Origin: a virus
IMG/VR virus record: IMGVR_UViG_3300042881_002388
Coordinates: 1-45,182 of that record
Length of the DNA: 45,182 nucleotides
Reading direction: 5' to 3' (one strand)
Under the pieces are notes generated by a model that saw nothing but the letters and a program-made list of their open reading frames with translations, did no database searches and was not told where the DNA came from. Position numbers and translations under genes: made by a program. Below, one piece after another: positions 6,699 to 14,939 of this stretch (the first letter of the stretch is position 1; each line of letters opens with the position of its first letter).

Positions 6699-8383
6699 TG
6701 GATCAACCGCTGAATCGCCGCCAGCGCATCCTCTCGCGCAAAAGCGCGCTGTGGACCGAGCGCTCGTCCTGGGTCACGCACTGGCGTGAGATCAGCGACT
6801 TCCAGCAGCCGCGCGCCGGGCGCTTCGTGGCGACCGATCGCAACCGCGGCGACAAGCGCACCAACAACATCATCGACAACACCGCCGTCTTCGGTGCGCG
6901 CACGCTCGCCGCGGGACTGATGTCGGGCGTCACCAGTCCCGCGCGCCCGTGGTTTCGCCTCGAGATCGAAGACAAGGACATGATGGAGGCCGGTGCCGTC
7001 AAGACTTGGCTGCACGATGTCTCTGCGTTGATGCGCCGCGTGTTTGCCGCGAGCAACACGTATCGCGCACTGCACCACCTCTACGAGGAGCTGGGGCTCT
7101 TCGGCACCGCCGCGAGCGTGGTGCTGCCCGACTTTGACAACGTGATCCACCATCACCCCATGACGATCGGCGAGTACGCGCTCGCGACCGATCAGCGGGG
7201 GAACGTGAATTCCTTGATTCGCGAATTCCAAATGACCGTCGGCCAGATGGTCGAGCAGTTCGGGATGGACGCCTGCAGCCAGACGGTGCGCGATCTGCAC
7301 ACCCGCGGCAACTACGATGCGTGGGTGGACGTGCTGCACGTGATCGAGCCCCGGCGCGATCGGGACGTGCGCAAGCTGGACGCGCGGAACATGCGCTTTG
7401 CGTCGATCTACCTCGAGCCCGGCAAGGACAACTCGGACAAGTTCCTGAGCGAGTCGGGCTTTGAGCAGTTCCCCGTGCTGGCGCCGCGCTGGAGCGTGAC
7501 GGGCAATGACATCTACGGCTCGAGCCCTGGCATGGAGTGCCTGGGCGACGTGAAGCAGTTGCAGCACCAGCAACTGCGCAAGGGCCAGGCGATCGACTAC
7601 CAGGTGAATCCGCCCCTGCAGGTTCCCACCCGGTTCAAAGAGGCCAACAAGGCGCGCTTGCCGGGTGGTGTTTTTTACGTGGACGCGCAGGGCCAGAACC
7701 AGGCGGTGCGCACGGCCTTCGAGGTGCAACTGAACCTCCAGCACTTGATGATGGACATCCAGGACGTGCGCGAGCGGATCCGCAGCGCGTACTACGCGGA
7801 TCTCTTCCTGATGTTGGCCAACGATTCGCGCTCCGGTGTCACCGCCCGCGAAGTTGCCGAGCGCCACGAGGAGAAGCTCCTGATGCTCGGCCCCGTGCTC
7901 GAGCGCCTGCACAACGAGCTCTTGGAACCCCTGATCGACATCACCTTTGAGCGCTGCTCGCGCGCAGGGATCCTGCCGCCCGCACCGCCCGAGCTTCAGG
8001 GCATGGATCTCAAGGTCGAGTTCATCAGCGTGCTGGCACAAGCCCAGCGTGCGGTCGCCACCGGCGGCATGGACCGCCTGCTCGCCACCGTGGGGCAGTT
8101 GGCCGCGCTCTCGCCCGCGATCATCGACAAGGTGGACTTCGACCAGGTGGTCGATGACTACGCCGATGCCTACGGCGTGAACCCCAAGATCGTGGTGCCC
8201 GATGCGGATGTCGCAGCGTTGCGCGAGCAGCGCGCCGCCGCCCAGCAGGCGCAGATGTCGGCCGCCGTCGCCCCGCAGGCCGTGGCGAGCGCGAAGACCG
8301 CAAGCGAAATCAACACCGACAATCTGCGCGATGTGATGAGTCAATTCACGGGCTACAACACGCCAAGCGCGGGGTTCGTGTAA
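6698..8383 (+). CDS. Portal (head-tail connector) protein
   Basis: A 561-aa protein of the T7 gp8-like head-tail connector family; twelve copies would form the DNA entry ring of the capsid. The N-terminal part carries the family pattern WREISDFQQPRAGRF, TNNIIDNTA and LAAGLMSGVTSPARPWF. The middle has GNDIYGSSPGMECLGDVKQL and YQVNPPLQVP, a stem and crown region that is highly conserved. The C-terminal part is helical and Ala/Gln-rich (REQRAAAQQAQMSAA), as in gp8-type barrels. Length is close to the usual 530-570. Its ATG overlaps the preceding stop by one base. It follows the terminase genes and late promoter 2. Confidence 0.9.
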   Translation: MDQPLNRRQRILSRKSALWTERSSWVTHWREISDFQQPRAGRFVATDRNRGDKRTNNIIDNTAVFGARTLAAGLMSGVTSPARPWFRLEIEDKDMMEAGAVKTWLHDVSALMRRVFAASNTYRALHHLYEELGLFGTAASVVLPDFDNVIHHHPMTIGEYALATDQRGNVNSLIREFQMTVGQMVEQFGMDACSQTVRDLHTRGNYDAWVDVLHVIEPRRDRDVRKLDARNMRFASIYLEPGKDNSDKFLSESGFEQFPVLAPRWSVTGNDIYGSSPGMECLGDVKQLQHQQLRKGQAIDYQVNPPLQVPTRFKEANKARLPGGVFYVDAQGQNQAVRTAFEVQLNLQHLMMDIQDVRERIRSAYYADLFLMLANDSRSGVTAREVAERHEEKLLMLGPVLERLHNELLEPLIDITFERCSRAGILPPAPPELQGMDLKVEFISVLAQAQRAVATGGMDRLLATVGQLAALSPAIIDKVDFDQVVDDYADAYGVNPKIVVPDADVAALREQRAAAQQAQMSAAVAPQAVASAKTASEINTDNLRDVMSQFTGYNTPSAGFV

Positions 8384-8406
8384 CCCCGCCACAGTGAGGC
8401 CGCGAT

Positions 8407-9480
8407 GTGCTGCGACCTGAACTCCTTGCACTGATTCCCCACTGCCAGAGCGAGCTCCAGCGCGAGCGCGTGAGGTCTATCGCCCAGCACGGCCTTGACG
8501 CCACCTCGCGCACCCTGGGCGTGGACGCCGGGAGCCTGCGCAATCTGTTGCGCAAGCTGAAGGTGCGCGCGATTGAGCCTCCCCTCACTGCGCCACCGAT
8601 CGCCGCCCCCGCTGCCATCGAGATCGACGAGCCGGTGTCCGAGATCGATGTGGATGCACTGGTCGCGCGCCGGGTGCGCCAGTTCGAGCGCAAGGTGATC
8701 GCCGAGCAGTCGCGCGCACTGTTCACGGCACGGGTCAATCTGCCCGGGCCGATCGGGGTGCTGTTCTTCGGTGACCCGCACGTCGATGACGACGGCACCG
8801 ATTTGGGGCTGTTGTTGAAGCACGCCGCCCTCGTGCGCGAGACCGAGGGGCTCTTCGGTGCGAACGTGGGCGACTCGACCAACAACTGGATCGGGCGCCT
8901 GGCGCGCTTGTACGCGCAGCAATCGACCACCGCGGCCGAGGCCTGGGCGCTCTGCGAGCACTTCATCCACGCCGTGCGCGATTGGTTGTTCATCCTCTCT
9001 GGCAACCACGACGCCTGGTCAGGCGCGGGCGATCCGCTCTCGTGGATCTGCCGCCAGGGCGGGAACCTCTACGAAACCAATGTCCGCATGCGGATCGACT
9101 TCCCCAACGGGGCTGAAGTGTTCGTGAACGCCCGGCACGACTTCTCGGGGCACTCGATGTGGAACCCCGCTCACGGCGTGGGTAGAGCCGTGCAGCAGGG
9201 GATGTGGGATGACCTGGCCATTGCCGGGCACCGGCACGTCTCGGGGTACATGGTGCTGAAAGCCCCCACCGATGGGCGCATCTGTCACGCAGTCCAGGTC
9301 GCGAGCTACAAGACTTACGACCGCTACGCCAAGGAAAAGGGCTTCCGCGACCAGCTCGTCTCGCCCGCGGTCGTGGTGATCATCGACCCTGATAAACCGA
9401 TCGGCTCCCCCTCGCGCCTGAGCGTCTTCCACGACGTGGAGGAGGGGGTCGAGTTCCTGAAGTGGAGGCGCGCACGATGA
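8407..9480 (+). CDS. Calcineurin-like metallophosphoesterase
   Basis: A 357-aa protein starting at GTG 8407 with GAGG seven bases upstream. Residues about 15-60 look like a small HTH (SRTLGVDAGSLRNLLRKL). From about residue 118 the metallophosphoesterase signature appears in order: GDPHVD, GDSTNN, SGNHDAW, ARHDFSGHS and AGHRHVSG. These place two metal ions and hydrolyse phosphomono- or diesters. The substrate is unknown; nucleic acid is plausible because of the HTH-like front end. It sits between portal and scaffold genes, a position where related podoviruses also carry such an enzyme, so it may act during infection or packaging. Its stop overlaps the next start (ATGA). Confidence 0.82.
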   Translation: MLRPELLALIPHCQSELQRERVRSIAQHGLDATSRTLGVDAGSLRNLLRKLKVRAIEPPLTAPPIAAPAAIEIDEPVSEIDVDALVARRVRQFERKVIAEQSRALFTARVNLPGPIGVLFFGDPHVDDDGTDLGLLLKHAALVRETEGLFGANVGDSTNNWIGRLARLYAQQSTTAAEAWALCEHFIHAVRDWLFILSGNHDAWSGAGDPLSWICRQGGNLYETNVRMRIDFPNGAEVFVNARHDFSGHSMWNPAHGVGRAVQQGMWDDLAIAGHRHVSGYMVLKAPTDGRICHAVQVASYKTYDRYAKEKGFRDQLVSPAVVVIIDPDKPIGSPSRLSVFHDVEEGVEFLKWRRAR

Positions 9481-9686
9481 AGATCACGCCCATCACCAAA
9501 GCCCGCCGCGCCAAAGAGGTCGAGGTGCAGAAACTGATCTGCGCCTGCGATGCGGAATCGTGGCTTTTTCGCGTGACGCAAGCGGGTGACCAGGTGTTTT
9601 GCGAGTGCGCGATATGCCTGCGCGATCACGTGTTTTCCGCTGCACAACCCCCGGCGCCCGGCGAGGAGAGCGGGGCGTGTCCGTGA
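9477..9686 (+). CDS. Small cysteine-rich (zinc-ribbon-like) protein
   Basis: A 69-aa protein from ATG 9477, with GGAGG eight bases upstream and a four-base overlap with the phosphoesterase. Cysteines appear as CAC (residues 27-29) and CECAIC (48-53), a plausible single zinc-binding knuckle flanked by a basic N-terminus (TKARRAKEVEVQK). No family is recognised. The end of the gene contains late promoter 3, so it is the last gene of the portal unit. It may be an adaptor of the neighbouring phosphoesterase. Confidence 0.65.
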   Translation: MKITPITKARRAKEVEVQKLICACDAESWLFRVTQAGDQVFCECAICLRDHVFSAAQPPAPGEESGACP

Positions 9687-9709
9687 CGGCGCGCCTCCTG
9701 TCGTAGTCT
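9677..9709 (+). promoter_or_regulatory. Late promoter copy 3 (before capsid operon)
   Basis: GTGTCCGTGAC (9677-9687), 16 nt, then TAGTCT (9704-9709). The start codon GTG of the next gene is at 9716, where RNA should begin, and no Shine-Dalgarno is visible. This predicts a leaderless transcript for the scaffold/capsid operon. Confidence 0.75.
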
Positions 9710-9715
9710 GGTCTC

Positions 9716-10033
9716 GTGGCAATAAGCACTGATCCCACAGACCTGAACCGTCAAGACCGCGACGCCGACGCCGAAGAGGCCGAGGCGCGCGACACCCGAC
9801 GCAAAGAACTCGAGGATCTGCGCTGGTTGCTTGGGCACCCACAGGGCCGACGCCTGGTGCTACGGATGCTGGAGGAGACCGGCGTGTTCCGGTCCTCGTT
9901 CAACCACTCAGGATCCCTGATGGCGTTCAACGAGGGCCGACGGAACATCGGACTCTGGCTCACGTCCGAGCTGATGGAGGGAAGCGCTGATGGGTATCTC
10001 AGGGTGCTGAAAGAGCACAAGGCGAAAGCATGA
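9716..10033 (+). CDS. Small capsid-operon protein (pre-scaffold)
   Basis: A 105-aa protein with GTG start 9716. It opens with an acidic, Asp/Ala-rich segment (RDADAEEAEARDTRRKEL), then DLRWLLGHPQGRRLVLRML and EETGVFRSSFNHSGSLMAF, NEGRRNIGLWL. This HPQGRR...FRSS...NEGRRN pattern recurs in a small protein found just before the scaffold gene in many podoviruses and siphoviruses; its exact role is unsettled but structural or assembly-related. No ribosome site precedes the GTG, which coincides with the predicted transcript start. The stop overlaps the scaffold ATG (ATGA). Confidence 0.75.
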   Translation: MAISTDPTDLNRQDRDADAEEAEARDTRRKELEDLRWLLGHPQGRRLVLRMLEETGVFRSSFNHSGSLMAFNEGRRNIGLWLTSELMEGSADGYLRVLKEHKAKA

Positions 10034-10593
10034 ACGACACGGTTGCGGAACCCGGCACATCGACCCCAGACGCCGGCGCTGAAGCACAGACGATGATCTC
10101 GGAGGCCGCACCGCAGTCTCCCGCGATCGAGCAGGAAAGCGCAGCGCTCCCCGAGCACTACGCCTTCCAGGCGCCGGAAGGCATCGAGCTCGACACGGCT
10201 GCGACCGAGGAGTGGGCCGGACTGGCGAAGGAGCTCAAGCTCAGCCAGGCGGATGCGCAGAAGGCGGTCGACCTTGCCGCAGGCATGGTCAAACGTCAGC
10301 AAGACGCGCACGCCGATCTGGTCACGAGCTGGACCGAGCAGGCCAAGACGGACAAGGAGATCGGGGGCGACCGCCTCAACGAGAACCTCGCCGTGGCCAA
10401 GCGGGCCCTGGAGGCCTTCGGCACCCCTGAGCTCAGGGATGTTCTGAACATGACGGGACTGGGCAACCACCCCGAGGTGATCCGAGCGTTCTACCGCGCA
10501 GGCATGAAGATCAGTGAGGACGGGTTCATCGCGGGCGCGGCGAAAGCCGGCGCGGTGGACATGGCAAAACGAATGTTCCCAACCATGAATTGA
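10030..10593 (+). CDS. Capsid scaffolding protein
   Basis: A 187-aa protein. It has a disordered acidic Pro/Ala/Glu-rich N-terminus, then PEHYAFQAPEGIELD, a hallmark of phage scaffold proteins. A long charged helical region follows (EEWAGLAKELKLSQADAQKA, then VKRQQDAHADLVTSWTEQAK). The C-terminal part, LRDVLNMTGLGNHPEVIRAF, then YRAGMKISEDGF, is the conserved capsid-contacting end. It would assemble inside the procapsid and leave before DNA enters. It is located immediately before the major capsid gene, as expected, with no protease domain visible. Start ATG overlaps the previous stop. Confidence 0.85.
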   Translation: MNDTVAEPGTSTPDAGAEAQTMISEAAPQSPAIEQESAALPEHYAFQAPEGIELDTAATEEWAGLAKELKLSQADAQKAVDLAAGMVKRQQDAHADLVTSWTEQAKTDKEIGGDRLNENLAVAKRALEAFGTPELRDVLNMTGLGNHPEVIRAFYRAGMKISEDGFIAGAAKAGAVDMAKRMFPTMN

Positions 10594-10605
10594 GGCTGAA
10601 ACCAC

Positions 10606-11601
10606 ATGGCAACTCTTGCAGCAAACAACCCGACGTTGATCGACGTCTCCAAGCGTCTCGACCCCGATGGGAAGATCGACACCATTGTCGAGCTCCTCGC
10701 GCAGTCGAACGAAGTGCTCACCGACATGAGCTGGGTCGAGGGCAACCTCCCGACCGGCCACAAGACCACGGTCCGCACGGGTCTGCCCACCCCGACCTGG
10801 CGCAAGCTCTACGGCGGCGTGCAGCCCACCAAGTCGACCACCGCGCAGATCACCGATTCGTGCGGCATGCTCGAAGCCTACGCGGAAGTGGACAAGGCCC
10901 TTGCCGATCTGAACGGCAACTCCGCCGCGTTCCGGCTTTCGGAGGACGCCGCGCACATCGAGGCGATGGCCCAGGAGCACGCGAGCACGCTCTTCTACGG
11001 CAACGAGGGCTCGGAGCCGGAGGCCTTCACGGGTCTCGCGCCGCGCTACAACTCGCTCTCCGCGCAGAACACGGACAACATCATCGACGCCTTCTCGGGC
11101 TCAGGTGGTGATTTGACCTCGATCTGGCTCTGCGTCTGGGGCCCCCAGACCGGCTTCGGGATCTATCCCAAGGGCTCGCAGGGCGGTCTGCAGATGTCCG
11201 ACAAGGGCCAGGTGACCATCGAGAACGTCGATGGTGCAGGCGGTCGGATGGAAGGCTACCGCACCCACTACCGCTGGGACGCAGGTCTGGTCGTGCGCGA
11301 CTGGCGCTACTTCGTGCGCATCGCGAACATCGACATCTCCGAGCTCGGCACGATCGCCAACACCAAGAACCTGATCAACTGGATGGTGCAGGCGACCGAG
11401 CGGGTGCCCTCCTTCGGCAAGGGCCGCGCCGCGTTCTACATGAACCGCACGCTGCGCGAGAAGCTGCGCTTGGGGATCCTCGAGCGCGTGAGCTCGAACC
11501 TCTCGTGGGAGACGGTCTCCGGCAAGCGCGTGATGACGTTTGACGACATCCCCGTGCGCCGCACCGACGCCCTGATCAACACCGAAACCCGCGTCCAGTA
11601 A
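10606..11601 (+). CDS. Major capsid protein
   Basis: A 331-aa protein, the right size for a podovirus coat protein with the HK97 fold. It begins MATLAANNPTLIDVSKRLDP and has IDTIVELLAQSNEVL, then a stretch typical of BPP-1/Bcep-like coat proteins, MSWVEGNLPTGHKTTVRTGL. Further along are AFRLSEDAAHIEAMAQEHA and TLFYGNEGSEPEAFTGLAPR. The C-terminal part with DIPVRRTDALINTETRV ends the second domain. GAGG precedes the ATG by about nine bases. Neighbours (scaffold upstream, Bbp16-like cement protein downstream) confirm the role. Confidence 0.9.
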   Translation: MATLAANNPTLIDVSKRLDPDGKIDTIVELLAQSNEVLTDMSWVEGNLPTGHKTTVRTGLPTPTWRKLYGGVQPTKSTTAQITDSCGMLEAYAEVDKALADLNGNSAAFRLSEDAAHIEAMAQEHASTLFYGNEGSEPEAFTGLAPRYNSLSAQNTDNIIDAFSGSGGDLTSIWLCVWGPQTGFGIYPKGSQGGLQMSDKGQVTIENVDGAGGRMEGYRTHYRWDAGLVVRDWRYFVRIANIDISELGTIANTKNLINWMVQATERVPSFGKGRAAFYMNRTLREKLRLGILERVSSNLSWETVSGKRVMTFDDIPVRRTDALINTETRVQ

Positions 11602-11626
11602 TCGCAGGACTACAGGAGATACCACC

Positions 11627-12073
11627 ATGATTCTTGATGAGCGTACTGAGTTCTGCGATGCCACGGCACTGAACACCGGTGCTGCCGGCAGCTACCTGAT
11701 CGGCGATGTCATCGATCTGGGCATAGGCCGCGATCTGGGCGGTGACATGGCCGAGTATTTGGTGATCACGGTCGACACGACCGCGACCTCCGGCGGTTCG
11801 GCCACGGGGCAGTTCAACCTGGTCACCGATGACAACGCCGGGTTGTCCTCGCCCACGGTGCTGGTGTCCTCGCGCGCATTCCCCGTCGCCAGCATGACCG
11901 CCGGGTCGGTGCTCTTTGCCATGCCGCTCCCCGTGGAAGGCGTGGCCTACGAGCGCTACATCGGCATCCAGCAGGTCACCGGCACGGCGGCATTCACGGC
12001 AGGGAAGGTGAACGCCTTCATCACGCCCGATGTCGCTCGCTGGAAGGCCTACGACAGCCCCGCACAGGCCTGA
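11627..12073 (+). CDS. Bbp16-like capsid cement protein
   Basis: A 148-aa protein with a strong ribosome site (AGGAG). It starts MILDERTEFCDATALNTGAA and has GSYLIGDVIDLG, the pattern of the Bbp16 family first named in Bordetella phage BPP-1. These proteins form trimers on the capsid surface and stabilise the shell after expansion. The rest is beta-rich with LVTDDNAGLSSPTVL and RYIGIQQVTGTAAFTAGKV, typical of a jelly-roll-like fold. It directly follows the coat gene. This is one of the best pointers to the BPP-1-like lineage. Confidence 0.85.
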   Translation: MILDERTEFCDATALNTGAAGSYLIGDVIDLGIGRDLGGDMAEYLVITVDTTATSGGSATGQFNLVTDDNAGLSSPTVLVSSRAFPVASMTAGSVLFAMPLPVEGVAYERYIGIQQVTGTAAFTAGKVNAFITPDVARWKAYDSPAQA

Positions 12074-12089
12074 TAGGTAGGTAGAGCCC

Positions 12090-12305
12090 ATGAAGCGCGT
12101 CGTTGCCACGTCGATGGGATTCTTCGAGGGTCGGCGCATCCGGCCCGGCGAGGAGTTGCACGTGCCCGAGGGCTTCAAGGGCTCATGGGTGGCGGCAGTC
12201 GGGGATCCGGCTGCCGTCGCACCCAAACCTAAGCCCGCGCGCGAGCCCCGGACCCTCTCGGAGATCGGGCGGGCACCGGTCAAGATCGCCTCTGATCTGG
12301 CCTAA
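12090..12305 (+). CDS. Small hypothetical head-operon protein
   Basis: A 71-aa protein from ATG 12090. Its first half, KRVVATSMGFFEGRRIRPGE, reads as a small beta-barrel or SH3-like unit, and its second half is a basic Pro/Lys-rich tail. Such short proteins commonly occur between cement and neck genes of this phage group. No motif allows a function to be given; a minor capsid or assembly role is suggested by position. GGTAG upstream is a weak ribosome site. Confidence 0.65.
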   Translation: MKRVVATSMGFFEGRRIRPGEELHVPEGFKGSWVAAVGDPAAVAPKPKPAREPRTLSEIGRAPVKIASDLA

Positions 12306-12307
12306 GC

Positions 12308-12664
12308 GTGGCCACCGTCGCGCCGGTCACGAGCTTCCCGTTCGAGACCTCGCTCGATGTGGCGGTCACGACCTGGGGCGCACTGGCACAAGACGATGAC
12401 GGGGAGCCGGTAAGGCTCGCCGTGTACTCCGATCGCTCGATCCAGGTGCTCGGCACCTTCGGGGGCGCGAGTGTGACGATCGGGGGATCCAACGACGGCG
12501 TGACCTATCACGCACTCACCGACACCTCGGGCACAGCGCTCACGCTCACCACGGCCTGCCTGAAGCAGATCGTGGAGTTGCCCGTGTTTCTGAAACCGCG
12601 CGTCTTTGGCGGTAACGGCACGACAAATCTCACCGTCGTGCTGGCCGGCCGGCGATCGATCTGA
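12308..12664 (+). CDS. Hypothetical beta-rich structural protein
   Basis: A 118-aa protein starting at GTG 12308, three bases after the previous stop, without a clear ribosome site, so probably translated by coupling. The sequence is rich in short Thr/Val/Gly strands (SIQVLGTFGGASVTIGGSND, then VTYHALTDTSGTALTLTT) and ends LKPRVFGGNGTTNLTVVLAG. This pattern is common in phage decoration or head-completion proteins. No enzymatic or membrane features are present. Confidence 0.65.
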   Translation: MATVAPVTSFPFETSLDVAVTTWGALAQDDDGEPVRLAVYSDRSIQVLGTFGGASVTIGGSNDGVTYHALTDTSGTALTLTTACLKQIVELPVFLKPRVFGGNGTTNLTVVLAGRRSI

Positions 12665-12676
12665 GGGTGCAGAGGG

Positions 12677-12883
12677 ATGGACACGGAGGCGATCGTTGCG
12701 GGACTGGTGATGGCGGTGCTCGTGTCCATCGTCACCGGCGCCATCGCCGGCAACGTGGCCTCCCAGAGAACCATCGCAGCACTGATCGTGCACATCGATT
12801 ACCTGCGCTCGCACATCGACCGGCACGAAGAAACCATCTCACGAGCCCACCGTCGCATCGACGACCTTGAGAAGCGGGGATAA
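12677..12883 (+). CDS. Small membrane protein with coiled-coil tail
   Basis: A 68-aa protein. Residues about 5-28 (IVAGLVMAVLVSIVTGAIAG) form one hydrophobic membrane segment; residues about 30-68 are a charged amphipathic helix with heptad-like spacing (IDYLRSHIDRHEETISRAHR). This N-in, C-out topology resembles small phage membrane proteins such as spanin-like or anchor proteins, but it lies among head and decoration genes, away from the lysis genes at 34.6-35.7 kb. AGAGGG lies immediately before the ATG. Function unknown. Confidence 0.65.
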   Translation: MDTEAIVAGLVMAVLVSIVTGAIAGNVASQRTIAALIVHIDYLRSHIDRHEETISRAHRRIDDLEKRG

Positions 12884-12885
12884 GC

Positions 12886-13329
12886 ATGGCCACGTACAAC
12901 CCTTTCCGAGACTTCAGCGAGCAACTCGCGCGCGGCGTGCACGACTGGGACGCGCACACCTTCAAGATCGCGTTGACCAACACGGCACCCGTCAACACGC
13001 AAGCGTCGCTCGACACGGGCACCAACCATCCGCCGCCTGCTGCCGCGAACGGCTACACCGCAGGCGGCACGGCCACGACGATCTCCATCGCGGAGGTCAC
13101 GGGCACCACCACGGTCTCCGGCACGCAGGTGGTGTTCACCGCCACGGCAGGGGGCATCGGGCCGTTTCGCTACGCCATCCTCTACAACGACACCGCCACC
13201 TCGCCTGCCGATGCCCTGGTCGCCTGGTGGGACTACGGCACTGTGGGCGGCATCACGCTCGCCGACACCGAGACCTTCACGGTGAAGTTCAGCAACACCA
13301 CGCCCGGCGCGATCTTCACACTGGCGTAA
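12886..13329 (+). CDS. Structural protein of the neck/decoration block
   Basis: A 147-aa protein starting MATYNPFRDFSEQLARGVHD, then WDAHTFKIALTNTAPVNT. This opening is common in a conserved but uncharacterised phage structural family; the rest is beta-rich (TFTVKFSNTTPGAIFTL at the C-terminus). It starts two bases after the previous stop. Its position after the capsid genes and before further beta-rich proteins suggests a decoration or head-fibre component. No catalytic motif is seen. Confidence 0.7.
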   Translation: MATYNPFRDFSEQLARGVHDWDAHTFKIALTNTAPVNTQASLDTGTNHPPPAAANGYTAGGTATTISIAEVTGTTTVSGTQVVFTATAGGIGPFRYAILYNDTATSPADALVAWWDYGTVGGITLADTETFTVKFSNTTPGAIFTLA

Positions 13330-13341
13330 TCGGGGGGTCGC

Positions 13342-14097
13342 ATGGCTGACAACTTTCCGCAGACTGCAGGCAGCGGGCGCAACGTCGCGACCGATCAGGT
13401 CACGTACTCTGGCGACACTGCCGACGTGCAATTGGTGCGGGTGGTCAACACCACGGGCGCAGAGGGCTCGCGGGTCGTCACTGACAAGCCGGTGTTTCAG
13501 ACTGAGGATACCGCGCACGCTGACGGGGATTTGGGCGTCCTCATCATGGGCGTCCGCAATCACACGACGGGCAGCACGACAGACGGTGATTACAGCGCCA
13601 TTTCGGTCAGCAGCACTGGCGAAATGCAGACGCTGGCACGGCGTGATTTGCAGCGCATCGCGGTGGGCGTCACGGGCGTCACCACGGCGACCACCGCCTA
13701 TGTCGCGGGCGATCAGGTCGGCACTCAGATCACGCTAGCAAACGCCGCTCGCCTGTCTGGTGGCAGCGGCACCATCGTGGGGGCAACCCTGATCGATCAG
13801 TCGGACATTATCGGCGCATATGATCTGGTCATCTTCGACTCAAGCGTAACGCTCGCAGCAGACAACGCCGCCTTCGCCATTTCCGACGCAGACTCACTGA
13901 AGATCGTTGCGCTGATTCAGCTTGCTGGCGCGTTCGACTTGACAAACAACCGCGTCGCGCAGGCGTACAACCTCGCGATCCCGTATGTGTGCAGCGGGGG
14001 TACAAGTTTGTTCGCGGCGCTAATAACCCGTGCGGGCCACACGTTCTTCACGGCAGGAGCGTTGCCCCAAGTAAACGTCTACGTCGAGCGCAACTAA
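13342..14097 (+). CDS. Putative head or decoration protein
   Basis: A 251-aa protein with a strong GGGGGG ribosome site. The N-terminal part (ADNFPQTAGSGRNVATDQVT) is followed by IDQSDIIGAYDLVIFDSS and AFAISDADSLKIVALI. This segment resembles conserved phage structural proteins placed near capsid genes. It is predicted to be mostly beta-strand. Base use from here to about 15190 is visibly less GC-rich than in the capsid genes, hinting that this block was exchanged. The stop and the next start overlap as TAATG. Confidence 0.65.
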   Translation: MADNFPQTAGSGRNVATDQVTYSGDTADVQLVRVVNTTGAEGSRVVTDKPVFQTEDTAHADGDLGVLIMGVRNHTTGSTTDGDYSAISVSSTGEMQTLARRDLQRIAVGVTGVTTATTAYVAGDQVGTQITLANAARLSGGSGTIVGATLIDQSDIIGAYDLVIFDSSVTLAADNAAFAISDADSLKIVALIQLAGAFDLTNNRVAQAYNLAIPYVCSGGTSLFAALITRAGHTFFTAGALPQVNVYVERN

Positions 14098-14939
14098 TGG
14101 CGTGGCGGATGGGCGGTTCGACAGGAAATCGATTTAACGTCAGCAATTCGGTCAGCATCGGGGCCACCTCCCGAACGGCGTTGATTTCTGGATGGTGGAG
14201 GCCCACAACGCTAACGGCGGGATTAGGTTACTGGTCGGTCGATACCGCCTTGTTTGCGCGCATTCACACGACAACATCGGAAATTGAGTTATCCACCAAC
14301 AACGTGACAGACGGCAAATGGACAACGTCTGGCGCAAACATCGTCGCTGACCAGTGGAGATTCATGGCCTTCATGCTGTCCACGTTAAACGGCACGCCCT
14401 CGGCGGCGTGGCGGGTGTGGGTCGGCTCCGAATTGAACGCTCCAACAGAGGTCACGGTGAACCTCGGCACCGCGCCTGCGGGAAATTTTACTGGCGGGGC
14501 GGGTGTGATTTTCGGTCAGATTGGATCGGGTGGCGCGGTGTCGTTTGTCGGTGACCTGTCCGATTGTGCAGTGATCGCACAGACCGTGAACACCAGCGGG
14601 CCGCTGAGAACTGCCGCCTTCGGCGCCATCACGCAGCCCGAAGCCAATTTGGTGAAAGAGCGTGTTGTGTGGCCGCTTTGGCTCGGCAATCCGTTTCCGC
14701 CAGAAGTCTGCGCCATGCCAATTGGGGGCAACGGTATCTATGACGCATCCTATGCGCTCATGGGGCCGGGATATGCCGGAAGCGGAACTGGAGTGCCGAC
14801 GCCGCACATGACAAATATCCTCAACAACTCGCCGTCGCAATTGTCAACCGGGGCAGGCGCAATCTCAAAAGGTCTTGAAGGCGGCCCGCGAGAGTTCTAC
14901 GCCAACGCCGCCTCGCAGCGTGCATGGATTCGCAGATGA
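14097..14939 (+). CDS. Concanavalin-A/LamG-like structural protein
   Basis: A 280-aa protein from ATG 14097, overlapping the preceding stop. Residues about 20-170 resemble the LamG/concanavalin-like jelly-roll of phage structural proteins: ALISGWWRPTTLTAGLGYWS, GKWTTSGANIVADQWRFMAF, RVWVGSELNAPTEVTV and GDLSDCAVIAQTV. Such domains bind glycans and are common in accessory capsid or tail proteins. The C-terminal part lists short loops ending REFYANAASQRAWIRR. The gene is less GC-rich than its neighbours, so it may be a recent acquisition for surface adhesion. The fold is inferred from sequence pattern only. Confidence 0.6.
   Translation: MAWRMGGSTGNRFNVSNSVSIGATSRTALISGWWRPTTLTAGLGYWSVDTALFARIHTTTSEIELSTNNVTDGKWTTSGANIVADQWRFMAFMLSTLNGTPSAAWRVWVGSELNAPTEVTVNLGTAPAGNFTGGAGVIFGQIGSGGAVSFVGDLSDCAVIAQTVNTSGPLRTAAFGAITQPEANLVKERVVWPLWLGNPFPPEVCAMPIGGNGIYDASYALMGPGYAGSGTGVPTPHMTNILNNSPSQLSTGAGAISKGLEGGPREFYANAASQRAWIRR

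Noticed and set aside
5633-8431. 932-codon frame on the minus strand
   Set aside because: It lies antisense to terminase and portal genes, is His/Gly/Arg/Val-rich without domains, and is a by-product of high GC codon use.
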